Of a stretch of 64,000 nucleotides of DNA, positions 33,913-42,120 are shown one piece after another. The first letter of the stretch is position 1. Every line of letters begins with the position of its first letter. The notes beneath the pieces are model-generated. The model saw nothing but the letters and a program-made list of their open reading frames with translations, made no database searches and had not been told where the DNA came from. A program made the translations under genes and the position numbers. Origin of the DNA: Armatimonadota bacterium (lineage in GTDB: Bacteria > Armatimonadota > Fimbriimonadia > Fimbriimonadales > Fimbriimonadaceae); assembly GCA_016125185.1 (NCBI GenBank), contig WGMG01000006.1, positions 1,860,001-1,924,000 on the forward strand, written 5' to 3'.

Positions 33913-34845
33913 TCAGTCCCTCAGCGATCTCCCCGTCGATTGCAGGAACACCTCTTCCAGCGTCCCCCGTTCGACCTTCAGGTCCTGGAAGCTCAAATCA
34001 ATCCGCTGGAGCAGATTCACCGAGTCCACGATAGCCTGCGCACCCTTGTCCGGCAGGATTTCGACCATCGATTCGGTCCGAGTCAACAGTCCCAAACTCC
34101 CCGTCCCGAAATGCTCCTCGGCTCTCACCGCCTCGGATTCGTCCGCAAACGTAAACCGGAGTCGGAACCGCGATTGCAAGGTTGCGAGCAGGTCATCGAG
34201 CGTCCCTTCCAAGATCAGCTTTCCGTGATCGACGATGGCGATCCGGTCGCACATCCGCTCGACCTCCTCCATATAGTGGCTGGTGTAGATCAGCGTCATA
34301 CCCCGCGACTTCAGGCCCTCTAGCACCTCGAAGATGGCGTTTCGGCTCTGCGGATCCACGCCCACCGTCGGCTCATCGAGGATCAAAAGCTCAGGTCCGT
34401 GAAGCAAGGCGATGGCGATGTTGAGCCTTCGCTTCATGCCGCCCGAAAAATTTTTCACCGGCTCTCCAGCTCGGTCCGTCAGTCCGACGATCTGGAGCAC
34501 CTCGGCCGATTTGGCCTCGATTTCGTTCTTGGGAAGACTGTACAGGGCGCCAAAGAAGGCCATGTTCTGGCGGCTGTTCAACTCCTCAAACAGCGCCAAT
34601 TCTTGCGGCACATAGCCGATCTTCCGTCGAATCGGATCTGTCTCGCCCTTGATCCTCTGACCATCGAACAACACCTGTCCCGAATCGGGCTCCCTCGTCC
34701 CCACGATCATCGAAATCGTCGTTGACTTACCGGCCCCATTGGGTCCCAGTAGGCCGAAGCACGATCCCTTCTCAACCGTGAAGCTAACCCCGTCCACCGC
34801 CTTAAAATCCCCGAATGACTTGACCAACCCTTGTACGGCAATCAT
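33913..34845 (-). CDS. ABC transporter ATP-binding protein
   Basis: A 310-residue ATPase. The start at 34845 (MIAVQGLVKSFGDFKAVDGV) begins exactly at the first strand of the nucleotide-binding domain; a longer frame reaching 34971 adds 42 residues without homology. Walker A is GPNGAGKST, the signature NFSGGMKRRLNIAIALLHGP, Walker B LLILDEPTVGVDP, with the H-loop in LIYTSHYMEEV. The C-terminal ~80 residues are the extension seen in drug/antibiotic ABC-2 exporters. It forms a two-gene operon with the permease. Confidence 0.93.
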   Translation of the reverse strand: MIAVQGLVKSFGDFKAVDGVSFTVEKGSCFGLLGPNGAGKSTTISMIVGTREPDSGQVLFDGQRIKGETDPIRRKIGYVPQELALFEELNSRQNMAFFGALYSLPKNEIEAKSAEVLQIVGLTDRAGEPVKNFSGGMKRRLNIAIALLHGPELLILDEPTVGVDPQSRNAIFEVLEGLKSRGMTLIYTSHYMEEVERMCDRIAIVDHGKLILEGTLDDLLATLQSRFRLRFTFADESEAVRAEEHFGTGSLGLLTRTESMVEILPDKGAQAIVDSVNLLQRIDLSFQDLKVERGTLEEVFLQSTGRSLRD

Positions 34846-35002
34846 CGGAAAAGCGTACGAACGTAACGATTCGTCCGTTTCAGCCTCCTCTGGCACGAAT
34901 GTCAGCACAAAGCCGAAAGGCCCAACCCTTTGACAAAGCCCCACCAAACGACGATAATGCGCGTGGCGCACTACGTGCGGCCTTCCTCATTGGGAGAAAA
35001 AA

Positions 35003-35557
35003 ATGAATTACAAAAGGGCTATTTTGTTCGTGGGTACAGCTTGCCTTGCCAGCCAAGGCTTCGCGAACATCCTCGTCAATCCTGGGTTCGAAACCGGTGA
35101 CATGACCGGTTGGACAACCACCAACTTCACGGCAACCAACAACGACTCGCACACCGGTAGCTGGTCGACAATCGACTTCGGCAATTTCTCTGTCGAACAA
35201 GACTTCGCTCCCGTTATGGGTTCGGACATCACCGAGATTTCCGTTTGGGCCAAGCAGCCAGACCTGACCTCGTTCTTCTTCGCTTTCGATATCATCTACA
35301 GCGACTCGACATTCAACACGTCCCTTGGGTCCGGTAGTCCATCTAATGTATGGACTAAATTGGACTTCACCTCTGCGGTCGATACTAGCAAGATGGTCAC
35401 CGGCATCCGCGCATGGGGATATTCCTCTTCGAACGGCACCAACGACGTGACCTGGTACGACGATTTCGTGGTCAACACGAACTCGGTCCCCGAACCGGCC
35501 TCGATGGCCGCGCTCGGCTTCGGCGCGCTCGCCCTCCTGCGACGACGCAAGAAGTAA
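35003..35557 (+). CDS. PEP-CTERM protein with NPGFE-type carbohydrate-binding-like domain
   Basis: A 184-residue exported protein. Signal peptide MNYKRAILFVGTACLASQGF; the mature part starts ILVNPGFETGDMTGWTTTNF, the hallmark of jelly-roll carbohydrate-binding-like domains common among PEP-CTERM proteins, and ends VPEPASMAALGFGALALLRR plus RKK. A GGGAG site is 8 bases ahead of the ATG. It is expected to be sorted by an exosortase and to sit at the cell surface or in the extracellular matrix, possibly binding the polysaccharide made by the neighbouring locus (inference). A two-way terminator follows. Confidence 0.85.
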   Translation: MNYKRAILFVGTACLASQGFANILVNPGFETGDMTGWTTTNFTATNNDSHTGSWSTIDFGNFSVEQDFAPVMGSDITEISVWAKQPDLTSFFFAFDIIYSDSTFNTSLGSGSPSNVWTKLDFTSAVDTSKMVTGIRAWGYSSSNGTNDVTWYDDFVVNTNSVPEPASMAALGFGALALLRRRKK

Positions 35558-35564
35558 AGGCAAC

Positions 35565-35602
35565 AAAAAAAGTCGGCCTCCTTAAGGAAGGCCGACTTTT
35601 TT
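35565..35602. terminator. bidirectional terminator
   Basis: GTCGGCCTCC and GGAAGGCCGAC (35572-35596, TTAA loop, one bulged A) are flanked by seven A on the left and six T on the right. It serves both the plus-strand PEP-CTERM gene and the converging E1 gene. Confidence 0.9.
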
Positions 35603-35610
35603 ACGCCTGG

Positions 35611-37584
35611 CTACTCCATCACAACGTGGATCGCATCGAGCACTCGCTCGACGTCCGGCAACGCTGCGTATTCGTAGATCGGGTTGTAGCCGATGTGCAC
35701 GTCGTCGCGACAAACCAACTGCGGCGGCGACAGGAACAGGTTGAACCGCTCCGGCACGCTCACCATGTTGCTGATGACGCTCTCGCCGAAGCCGCAAGTC
35801 TTCGTGTCCTCATGCACCACGATCAGCCGCCCCGTCTTCTCGACCGACGCCGTGATCGTCTTGTAGTCGCACGGCACAATCGAGATCAGGTCGATAATCT
35901 CGCACGAAACGCCCGACTTCTTCGCCGCCTCTTCCACAACTTCGATCGTGTTTCCGTAGGTGACAATCGTCACGTCGGTTCCCTCCTGCAGAACCTTGGC
36001 CTTGCCAAAAGGCAACGGCTTCACGTCCTTCACGTCCTTCTGCATACGGAAAACGTGCTTCGGAATCAAGACGAACGACGGATCGTCGCCGTGGATACTG
36101 CTCCACAAAATCCCGGCGGCATCTTCCGGTGTGCTCGGAATTGCGACCTGCAATCCCGGCACGTGGGCCAAAGACGCCTCGTTCGATTGGCTATGCCACA
36201 ACGATCCTCCCGGCAAGTACGCACCGTACGGCGCGTAAATCGTCATCGGGCACTTCCACTCGCCAAACGTTCGCCATCGGAGGGTCGACATATTCGCCAC
36301 GATCTGGTTCCAGCCCGGCGAAATGAAGTCGATGAACTGCAGTTCGAACACCGGATGCCAGCCGTACGCCGACATGCCGATCGCCACGCCCATGATCGTC
36401 GCCTCTGCGAGCGGCGAATTGAAAACCTGCTTCGGGAAAGATTCGCTCAAGCCCTTCGTGATGCCAAAAACGCCGCCCTTCGGGTCCTCGATATCCTCGC
36501 CGAAGAACACAATCTTGGGGTCGTTCTCCAATGCCTTCTGGAACGTTGCGTTGATGCTGGACACCATCGTCATTCGGCCCGGCGAAATCGGCGGCGCCTC
36601 GGCCACGCATTCCGCACCCCAGCAGTCGGCCATCAACTCTTCGGCAAGCGGGTCGTCCAGCTTCTCCGCCTTGAGGTAGTCCTGGTCCACCTGCTCGACG
36701 ATGCCCTCCTGAATCTTGGCAAACTCCTCTTCAGTCAGCTTCTTCTCTGCGATCAGCTCTTCCTTCAAAAGCCGAATCGGGTCGCGATGGGTCATCTCCT
36801 CGATGTCTTCCAGCGGTCGATACACGCGGTGGTCATCCGACGACGTATGCGAGGACAGTCGGTCGAGGTCCATCCACAGCATGGTCGGCCCCTCGCCCTT
36901 TCGCGCCTTGGCGATCGCCGCCTTGCCCGCTTCGTAAACTTCCTGCACGACTCGGCCGTTCACTGGAATGTACGCCTTCTCGTCGATGATTCCCAGGTGG
37001 AACGGCATGAACTTCTCGGTCGGAGTCGAGATGCCGTACTTGTTGTCCTCCACCACAAAGATGACCGGCAGGTTCTCCTGCTTGGCAAAGGCCCACGCTT
37101 CGTAAAACTCGCCTTGTCGCGACGCCGCGTCGCCAACTGTGACCACGACCACACTGTCGCCGCCCTCTAGCTTCATCGCCCAAGCCGCGCCGCAAGCCGG
37201 CAAAAGTCCGCCGCCCGTCGGAGTGCAGACGCTAAAAATGTTATGCTTGCGACTGCTGTAGTGGCCGGGCATCTGCCGCCCGCCGCTGCTGCTCTCGCGC
37301 TTGGCGAAATACGCCACCGCCAGCTCATAGTTCGACAGCCCTCGCGCCAAGACCAAACCTCGGTCCCGATAGTAGGGGAAGACATAGTCGTCTTCGCGCA
37401 GGCCCAGCGCCAGCGCGCCCAATGCCTCGTGACCCATGCCGGATACCTGGAACCAGCCTTTGCTTTGTCGAAGTAGGATGCCTTCGCGACGGTCACCCTC
37501 GCGGCTTAGCATCATGAGCTTTAGAAAATCGAGCTTGTTCAGCACGGTGGATGCCTGTAGTGTTGACATAGAATGCCTGTCCAT
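35611..37584 (-). CDS. fused alpha+beta 2-oxoacid dehydrogenase E1 (branched-chain type)
   Basis: Thiamine-diphosphate E1 of a 2-oxoisovalerate-type dehydrogenase complex. In 657 residues it joins the alpha subunit (about 1-320; QVSGMGHEALGALALGLRED, PGHYSSRKHNIFSVCTP, ThDP motif GDAASRQGEF...EDNKYGIS) and the beta subunit (about 335-657; FFGEDIEDPKGGVFGITKGL, FNSPLAEATIMGVAIGMSAY, HSQSNEASLAHVPGLQVAIP). In many bacteria these are two genes; fused forms are known in Bacteroidota and others. The start could be ATG 37584 or the in-frame ATG five codons later. E2 and E3 genes are not in the window. Substrate (branched-chain oxoacids versus acetoin or pyruvate) is inferred from overall resemblance. 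Confidence 0.9.
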   Translation of the reverse strand: MDRHSMSTLQASTVLNKLDFLKLMMLSREGDRREGILLRQSKGWFQVSGMGHEALGALALGLREDDYVFPYYRDRGLVLARGLSNYELAVAYFAKRESSSGGRQMPGHYSSRKHNIFSVCTPTGGGLLPACGAAWAMKLEGGDSVVVVTVGDAASRQGEFYEAWAFAKQENLPVIFVVEDNKYGISTPTEKFMPFHLGIIDEKAYIPVNGRVVQEVYEAGKAAIAKARKGEGPTMLWMDLDRLSSHTSSDDHRVYRPLEDIEEMTHRDPIRLLKEELIAEKKLTEEEFAKIQEGIVEQVDQDYLKAEKLDDPLAEELMADCWGAECVAEAPPISPGRMTMVSSINATFQKALENDPKIVFFGEDIEDPKGGVFGITKGLSESFPKQVFNSPLAEATIMGVAIGMSAYGWHPVFELQFIDFISPGWNQIVANMSTLRWRTFGEWKCPMTIYAPYGAYLPGGSLWHSQSNEASLAHVPGLQVAIPSTPEDAAGILWSSIHGDDPSFVLIPKHVFRMQKDVKDVKPLPFGKAKVLQEGTDVTIVTYGNTIEVVEEAAKKSGVSCEIIDLISIVPCDYKTITASVEKTGRLIVVHEDTKTCGFGESVISNMVSVPERFNLFLSPPQLVCRDDVHIGYNPIYEYAALPDVERVLDAIHVVME

Positions 37585-37624
37585 TTCGTCGTTGAAAGGA
37601 GCGGTCGAACGAGCCGCCGCCTCC

Positions 37625-39340
37625 TCATTGTACCGCTCTCGGCGGTGGCGGGGGACTCTGGCGCTTGGTCGTTTTCTCGACCTCGATCATCAGCAGAGCC
37701 CGTTCCTTGATGTCGTCCCGCAGTGCCGCGGGCAGTGTTTTGAACGTCCTTTTTCCAAGGGACGTACGAGGGAAGAAGTACGTTGCAAGAAGCATCCTTC
37801 CTCTGGTGGTTTGGAAGGTCACCGACACCGCATCGCCGTCCAAAAGCTCCATTGGCTCCGCATTCAGCCTTGGCTCAATCGTTTCCCACTCCTTGCCAAA
37901 CGCATGAATATTCTCCGAGAGACTCCCGGCATCGAAAGGAAGCGGCCCCAGCCTCGGGATACTTAGCCACTGGTCCGACCGAACGTCGAATGAAACGCTT
38001 TCTAGTTGATTCGCGGCCCCGGCGCCCCAAAAACACCCAAGCGTCTGCTCCGCAGGTCCTCGTTCCCCAAAGCTGAAACCGTCTCCGATGCGATCGTGTA
38101 TCAGATTCTCGCCGAGGTGCCCGTTGGTACTTCCAAAGAGTCTAAAAGTCTGTGCATCGGGGCTCTGAGCCTGCAGGGGCAGGTCCTTGAGGATGGGCAA
38201 GAGGGGATAAATCTGCTCGGACAGCATAGGAATCCGCCGCTGTCGAGCGACGGCCCCCTCGATATAGTTGAGCAGGTTGAGCGACGAGCCGAGGTTGCTC
38301 TCGGACGCCCAGCGTGCCACCTTCCGAAGAGTCTTGGCCCAGTCGTCTTTGGACGAGAAATCGGCCAGCAAATCCTCTCGAATGCGAATCCGTTCGGCCT
38401 CGTCGAAGAACTCGGGCACCACCACGCGAACATTGCCCGCCTCGATCTCTCGATATCCTTGGTTGGCTAGAAAGCCCTCAAACGTTCCGCCGTCCCGAAG
38501 AAAGACGATGAGGTCGGCATCGTTCGCGAGCATGGCCACCGGCTTGCGCCGTACAGGGTCAGAAACCCTTTCGCCGACCCACGACAAAAAGCCCTTCTTG
38601 GCGACCTGGCCAAGGTCAAAGTCCTCGCTAGGAACTGCCTCAAACTTCTTCCCGTTCGTGAGAAGCGGAGCCTCGACCGACTGCGAGCTTCCAAATATAC
38701 TGTTCGCGACTCCGTATTCCTCCGGGCCGCCCATCGCCGTCGAAACCCGAATCGACTCAAAGTTCAACATCTTCCCGTCGAACGACATCGTCGCGACGTA
38801 AACATACATCGAGCCCGCGATTCGTCGCAAAAGCAGATAGACATGGACTTCCGGGTCGCTGTACTGGGTCGCCAAGTGGTCCATCAGGTCCTTGACGGCT
38901 CCATCTGCGCGACGATCCAAGTCGGGAATGCCATGCTGGTCGATCTTTAGCCACTTTCCGCATGGCTCGTCCTGCAGCGGAAACAGTCGTGTCGGCAACG
39001 CCTGAACGATCTCGCGGAGGTCCCGCGCCAAACCCGGCGTCTTGGGCGGCTCCAACTGCCGCTTCCAATTCGCCAGCATCGCTTTTTGCGACTCGCTTCC
39101 TGCGTTCGGCGATTCCAAGCCCTTGTCGATCTGCCGCCACCGAGCCAATTTCTCGGCGGCATCGGCTAAGTCGTTCCGGTCGCTCGCTGTCCAATCCCCG
39201 AAAAGAATCCAGCGGTGTTTCGCCCCGATGAGCCGCACCTTCTCTGGTAAGGAACGCCCACGCAAAAGGTCGGCCGAGGTCACCACCTTCGGCTCGATAC
39301 TTCCCTTGATCAGCGCGAGCGCAAGGGAGACCGCGATCAT
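37625..39340 (-). CDS. hypothetical exported protein
   Basis: A 571-residue protein I do not recognise. The first residues (MIAVSLALALIKGSIEP) may be a short signal peptide. The rest is mixed alpha/beta with no transmembrane segment and no obvious catalytic motif. The tail is basic and Pro-rich (KRQSPPPPPRAVQ). It begins 2 bases after the stop of the 39343 gene, so the two are co-transcribed and probably work together at the envelope; no function can be proposed. Confidence 0.7.
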   Translation of the reverse strand: MIAVSLALALIKGSIEPKVVTSADLLRGRSLPEKVRLIGAKHRWILFGDWTASDRNDLADAAEKLARWRQIDKGLESPNAGSESQKAMLANWKRQLEPPKTPGLARDLREIVQALPTRLFPLQDEPCGKWLKIDQHGIPDLDRRADGAVKDLMDHLATQYSDPEVHVYLLLRRIAGSMYVYVATMSFDGKMLNFESIRVSTAMGGPEEYGVANSIFGSSQSVEAPLLTNGKKFEAVPSEDFDLGQVAKKGFLSWVGERVSDPVRRKPVAMLANDADLIVFLRDGGTFEGFLANQGYREIEAGNVRVVVPEFFDEAERIRIREDLLADFSSKDDWAKTLRKVARWASESNLGSSLNLLNYIEGAVARQRRIPMLSEQIYPLLPILKDLPLQAQSPDAQTFRLFGSTNGHLGENLIHDRIGDGFSFGERGPAEQTLGCFWGAGAANQLESVSFDVRSDQWLSIPRLGPLPFDAGSLSENIHAFGKEWETIEPRLNAEPMELLDGDAVSVTFQTTRGRMLLATYFFPRTSLGKRTFKTLPAALRDDIKERALLMIEVEKTTKRQSPPPPPRAVQ

Positions 39341-39342
39341 GC

Positions 39343-39864
39343 CTACTCCAAGTTAACGATCTCGCCGCCGATCGTGATGCCTTTGCCGCCGGCAAGACCG
39401 TCTGTCTTGGGATCGCCCGAAGCGTTCTTCTTCGTGTCCTTTGACTCAAAAATCAGGATCGTCTTTGGGTCCTTGATGTCGCCCTTGTACTTGCCCGCCG
39501 CCGCCGTATTGATGGCAAAGCCGTACTCGCCGTCCTTATCCTGCAGGTCGGGCCGCATGATCTTCTTCTCCGCCTCGCCCTTCTTGAGGTTCTGAGTTTT
39601 CAGGCGCGTCAGCAGTTCGTCCATCCACTTATCCGCCTCCGGGTATGCGTCCTCCGAGGTCTGGTACAGCTCCGCCGCCGTGTACATCGCCTTCAGTCGG
39701 TCCTCAAGATCGCCCTTAAACGCCTCGGTCCCGCTGATATCCTTCTTGAAGAAGATCGGAACTAAGTCGCGAATCGCCTTGCCCGCTGGCGAAAACCAGG
39801 TGATCCCTAAAGCAATCACAACGAGGAGACACCCAACTCTCAAGACCTTCTTCTTTACCGACAT
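39343..39864 (-). CDS. hypothetical single-pass membrane protein
   Basis: A 173-residue protein. The start at 39864 gives MSVKKKVLRVGCLLVVIALG, a signal anchor with a Cys that could also act as a loose lipobox; longer frames upstream lack any such logic. A short helical repeat (EDRLKAMYTAAELYQTSEDA) precedes a small C-terminal domain with KDGEYGFAINTAAAGKYKGD, reminiscent of minor pseudopilin-like proteins in related phyla. That similarity is weak. It forms a minus-strand pair with the gene at 37625. Confidence 0.65.
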   Translation of the reverse strand: MSVKKKVLRVGCLLVVIALGITWFSPAGKAIRDLVPIFFKKDISGTEAFKGDLEDRLKAMYTAAELYQTSEDAYPEADKWMDELLTRLKTQNLKKGEAEKKIMRPDLQDKDGEYGFAINTAAAGKYKGDIKDPKTILIFESKDTKKNASGDPKTDGLAGGKGITIGGEIVNLE

Positions 39865-39912
39865 ACCGTTCAATTGTATCGGACGTGTGAGGCATCTGTC
39901 AGAATTCACTTT

Positions 39913-40881
39913 GTGGCTGACTTTCCCAAAATCGACCTGATTCTGTCGCCCACGCCCCTCCATCGCCTGCCCCGCCTCTCCGATCAACTCGGCCTCGATC
40001 TCTGGATCAAGCGCGATGACCTCACCGGCTTTGCGTTCGGCGGCAACAAGGGCCGCAAGCTGGAATATCTCATCGGCGAGGCCGTAGCTCAACGGGCTGA
40101 AGTCGTCGTCACCTGCGGCTCCGCCCAGTCCAACTTCGTCCGCCAACTCGCCGCCGCCTGCTCGCTCGTGGGCATACGCTTTGCCGCCGCGGTCATGCCG
40201 CTCCCATACGAATTCGAAGAAGCCTCTGGTGGATTAGCCGCCGAGGGTGGCAATCTCCTGCTCGACCGAATCCTCGGCGCAGATATCCGGCTCCTGCCCA
40301 ACGACACCTGGGAAAGCCTTTACGACTCAGCCGCCAAGCTTGCCGATGAATACAGGAAAAGCGGCAAAAATATGTACGAAATCCCCATTGGTGGGAGCAC
40401 ACCGCAAGGCGCTTATGCTTTCTACCAAGCCGGAAAAGAACTGCAATCGCAAGCCGATCCGTTCAACATGATCGTCGTCGCCAGCTCGTCGGGATCGACC
40501 CAAACCGGCCTCACCGCCGCCTACAAAGGAACCTCGACCGTCGTCCAAGGCATCGCCTGCGACCCCGAGCCGGACATGCCGGACGAGTTCGTCGCTCTCG
40601 CCGCCAAGCTCGATGAGCTGACCGACCTTAACTTGAACCTCAAGCGCGACGACTTCGCCTTCAACCTTGACTACGTCGGCCCGGGATACGGCGTCCCTAG
40701 CGAGGGCGGCATGGCGGCAATTCGAACCCTCGCCCAAGCCGAGGGTATCTTCCTCGATCCGATCTACTCCGGCAAGGCGTTCCACGGCCTACTAGACTTG
40801 GCCGCCAACGGAAAGCTGCCGAAGCGAGTGTGCTTCTGGCACACCGGCGGCACGCCCGCGCTCTTCGCGATGCAAGGCTGA
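39913..40881 (+). CDS. D-cysteine desulfhydrase / ACC deaminase family PLP enzyme
   Basis: A fold-type II PLP enzyme of 322 residues. The start is taken as GTG 39913; a TTG at 39874 would nearly touch the divergent gene start at 39864. The N-terminus has SPTPLHRLPRLSDQLG and LWIKRDDLTGFAFGGNKGRK, placing the PLP Lys at residue 46, followed by TCGSAQSNFVRQLAAA, IPIGGSTPQGAYAF and SSSGSTQTGL, and a C-terminal FWHTGGTPALFAMQG. These match DcyD, which releases pyruvate, H2S and ammonia from D-cysteine; ACC deaminase is the near relative and cannot be fully excluded. Confidence 0.88.
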   Translation: MADFPKIDLILSPTPLHRLPRLSDQLGLDLWIKRDDLTGFAFGGNKGRKLEYLIGEAVAQRAEVVVTCGSAQSNFVRQLAAACSLVGIRFAAAVMPLPYEFEEASGGLAAEGGNLLLDRILGADIRLLPNDTWESLYDSAAKLADEYRKSGKNMYEIPIGGSTPQGAYAFYQAGKELQSQADPFNMIVVASSSGSTQTGLTAAYKGTSTVVQGIACDPEPDMPDEFVALAAKLDELTDLNLNLKRDDFAFNLDYVGPGYGVPSEGGMAAIRTLAQAEGIFLDPIYSGKAFHGLLDLAANGKLPKRVCFWHTGGTPALFAMQG

Positions 40882-40915
40882 TGCCATCTCAATACTCGTC
40901 GGTGGAAGGCTCGGT

Positions 40916-40985
40916 CCTTCCCAAAGCTTGGGAAGGTGGCACGCCGCCAATTAGCTGATGATCCGCTTGCCACCTGGGCGGCGTG
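40916..40985. other. hairpin cluster in the convergent gap after the PLP enzyme
   Basis: A perfect 9-bp hairpin CCTTCCCAA-AGC-TTGGGAAGG (40916-40936) is followed by a long stem CACGCCGCC (40940-40948) / GGCGGCGTG (40977-40985) whose loop contains a further GTGGC/GCCAC pairing. No T run follows. Apart from this and the small frame at 41055, the gap 40882-41198 is empty. Confidence 0.5.
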
Positions 40986-41054
40986 ACGGAAGGGATGATA
41001 GGAACTTCCTGACAGCAAGTCGCCGTCATACGTCACGAGGCTTTGAGAGGGCTC

Positions 41055-41147
41055 TCAGTAGTCGCGCAGGTTCTTCGCCCACTTGAACAGGGCGATGATC
41101 GCTACCGACACCACTAAGTTCAAAAAGAGGCTCCAGAAAGAGAACAT
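41055..41147 (-). CDS. candidate 30-residue single-helix membrane peptide
   Basis: The frame reads MFSFWSLFLNLVVSVAIIAL then FKWAKNLRDY and a stop: one hydrophobic helix of about 20 residues with a basic cytosolic tail, the usual look of small membrane proteins. A GGAAG lies 11-15 bases ahead of the ATG, a little far for a ribosome site. It lies 51 bases downstream of the gene at 41199 in the same direction. There is no homology claim; conservation would decide. Confidence 0.4.
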   Translation of the reverse strand: MFSFWSLFLNLVVSVAIIALFKWAKNLRDY

Positions 41148-41198
41148 ATCTGGGTTCTTCCAACTTTCAGAGGGATTCATCCCAGCAAAAACCCAAGG

Positions 41199-42044
41199 TC
41201 AGTCGTCTCGGCCCGGCAAAGTGGGAAATGGCTTTGGGAGCGGAATCGACTTCTCGACCGTCTTTCCATCCGTCGAAACCTGCTCGACCGCCTGCGAATC
41301 GGACGGCTTATCCAGCCTCCAGAGCTTGCCGTCGAACGCAACCAGATAAGTCGAATCAGACGGCCAAGGCTCCCGTCGCCCCGTCAAGAGGTCGAGGACT
41401 TGGTTGTCGCCCTTCAGCAGGGCCCGCGTGGAATCCAGCAGGATAACGTCGAGAGACGTCACCCTCGTCCCAAATCGTCGGACCACATGCGAGGTCAGGT
41501 CGAAGGTTGCGATCTGCCACTGGGAATCGGATCCCGAGTTGACGACCGCCACCAAGCAAGTGCCATCGAGAGATTCAGATAGCCCAACGATGGGCCGTTT
41601 CAAGTCCTGCAGACTGGTAAACCCCTTCCCTTGCTGCCACTCCCACAGGCAGGTCGATTCCTTCGGCTGATCGGGGTTATCCTCGCTTGGGCTAGCGGCA
41701 AAGTACACCGCGTTTCGAGGTTCTGACCAAAACGCGCAGCTTTCCTGGCCGATGAGGTGCCAAGCCGTCCGATCGCCGGAATCAATCGAGAGCCGCAACC
41801 GCTTCCCATCTGCAACTTCGGTGAAGTGAACCGGCTTTGCCGGACCCGCCACAACATCGAAGCGGTCGCCTCTCTGGTTCGCGACGTAAAGATGCCCGCC
41901 GTCGGCGACGAGGCTGAAGACGATTGGCTGCTTCGCCCATCCCTTCACCAGCACGACAAAAAGTAGGCCGACCGCGATCGCGCCAGCCATCACCAGACCG
42001 ATGACTCTCAACCAGCCAAGATTCTGCTTCTGTGTCGTCACCAT
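41199..42044 (-). CDS. hypothetical membrane-anchored beta-propeller-like protein
   Basis: A 281-residue protein with a hydrophobic anchor at about 12-33 (VIGLVMAGAIAVGLLFVVLV), followed by short repeats of beta strands (SLVADGGHLYVANQRGDRFD; LKRPIVGLSESLDGTCLVAV; STYLVAFDGKLWRLDKPSDS) suggestive of a propeller or WD/TolB-like fold outside the membrane. No motif identifies a substrate. It is separated from the efflux operon upstream by a terminator, so it has its own promoter. Confidence 0.65.
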   Translation of the reverse strand: MVTTQKQNLGWLRVIGLVMAGAIAVGLLFVVLVKGWAKQPIVFSLVADGGHLYVANQRGDRFDVVAGPAKPVHFTEVADGKRLRLSIDSGDRTAWHLIGQESCAFWSEPRNAVYFAASPSEDNPDQPKESTCLWEWQQGKGFTSLQDLKRPIVGLSESLDGTCLVAVVNSGSDSQWQIATFDLTSHVVRRFGTRVTSLDVILLDSTRALLKGDNQVLDLLTGRREPWPSDSTYLVAFDGKLWRLDKPSDSQAVEQVSTDGKTVEKSIPLPKPFPTLPGRDD

Positions 42045-42069
42045 CGTGGCCCTTAGTGCAATCTAACAC

Positions 42070-42100
42070 AAAAAAAGCCCCGGAAGATAACTCCCGAGGC
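42070..42100 (-). terminator. terminator of the RND efflux operon
   Basis: On the minus strand GCCTCGG (42100-42094) pairs with CCGGGGC (42083-42077), with one G-U pair, and seven T follow. It lies 21 bases after the pump gene stop. Confidence 0.85.
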
Positions 42101-42120
42101 TTATTCGATGTCGCACTCGC

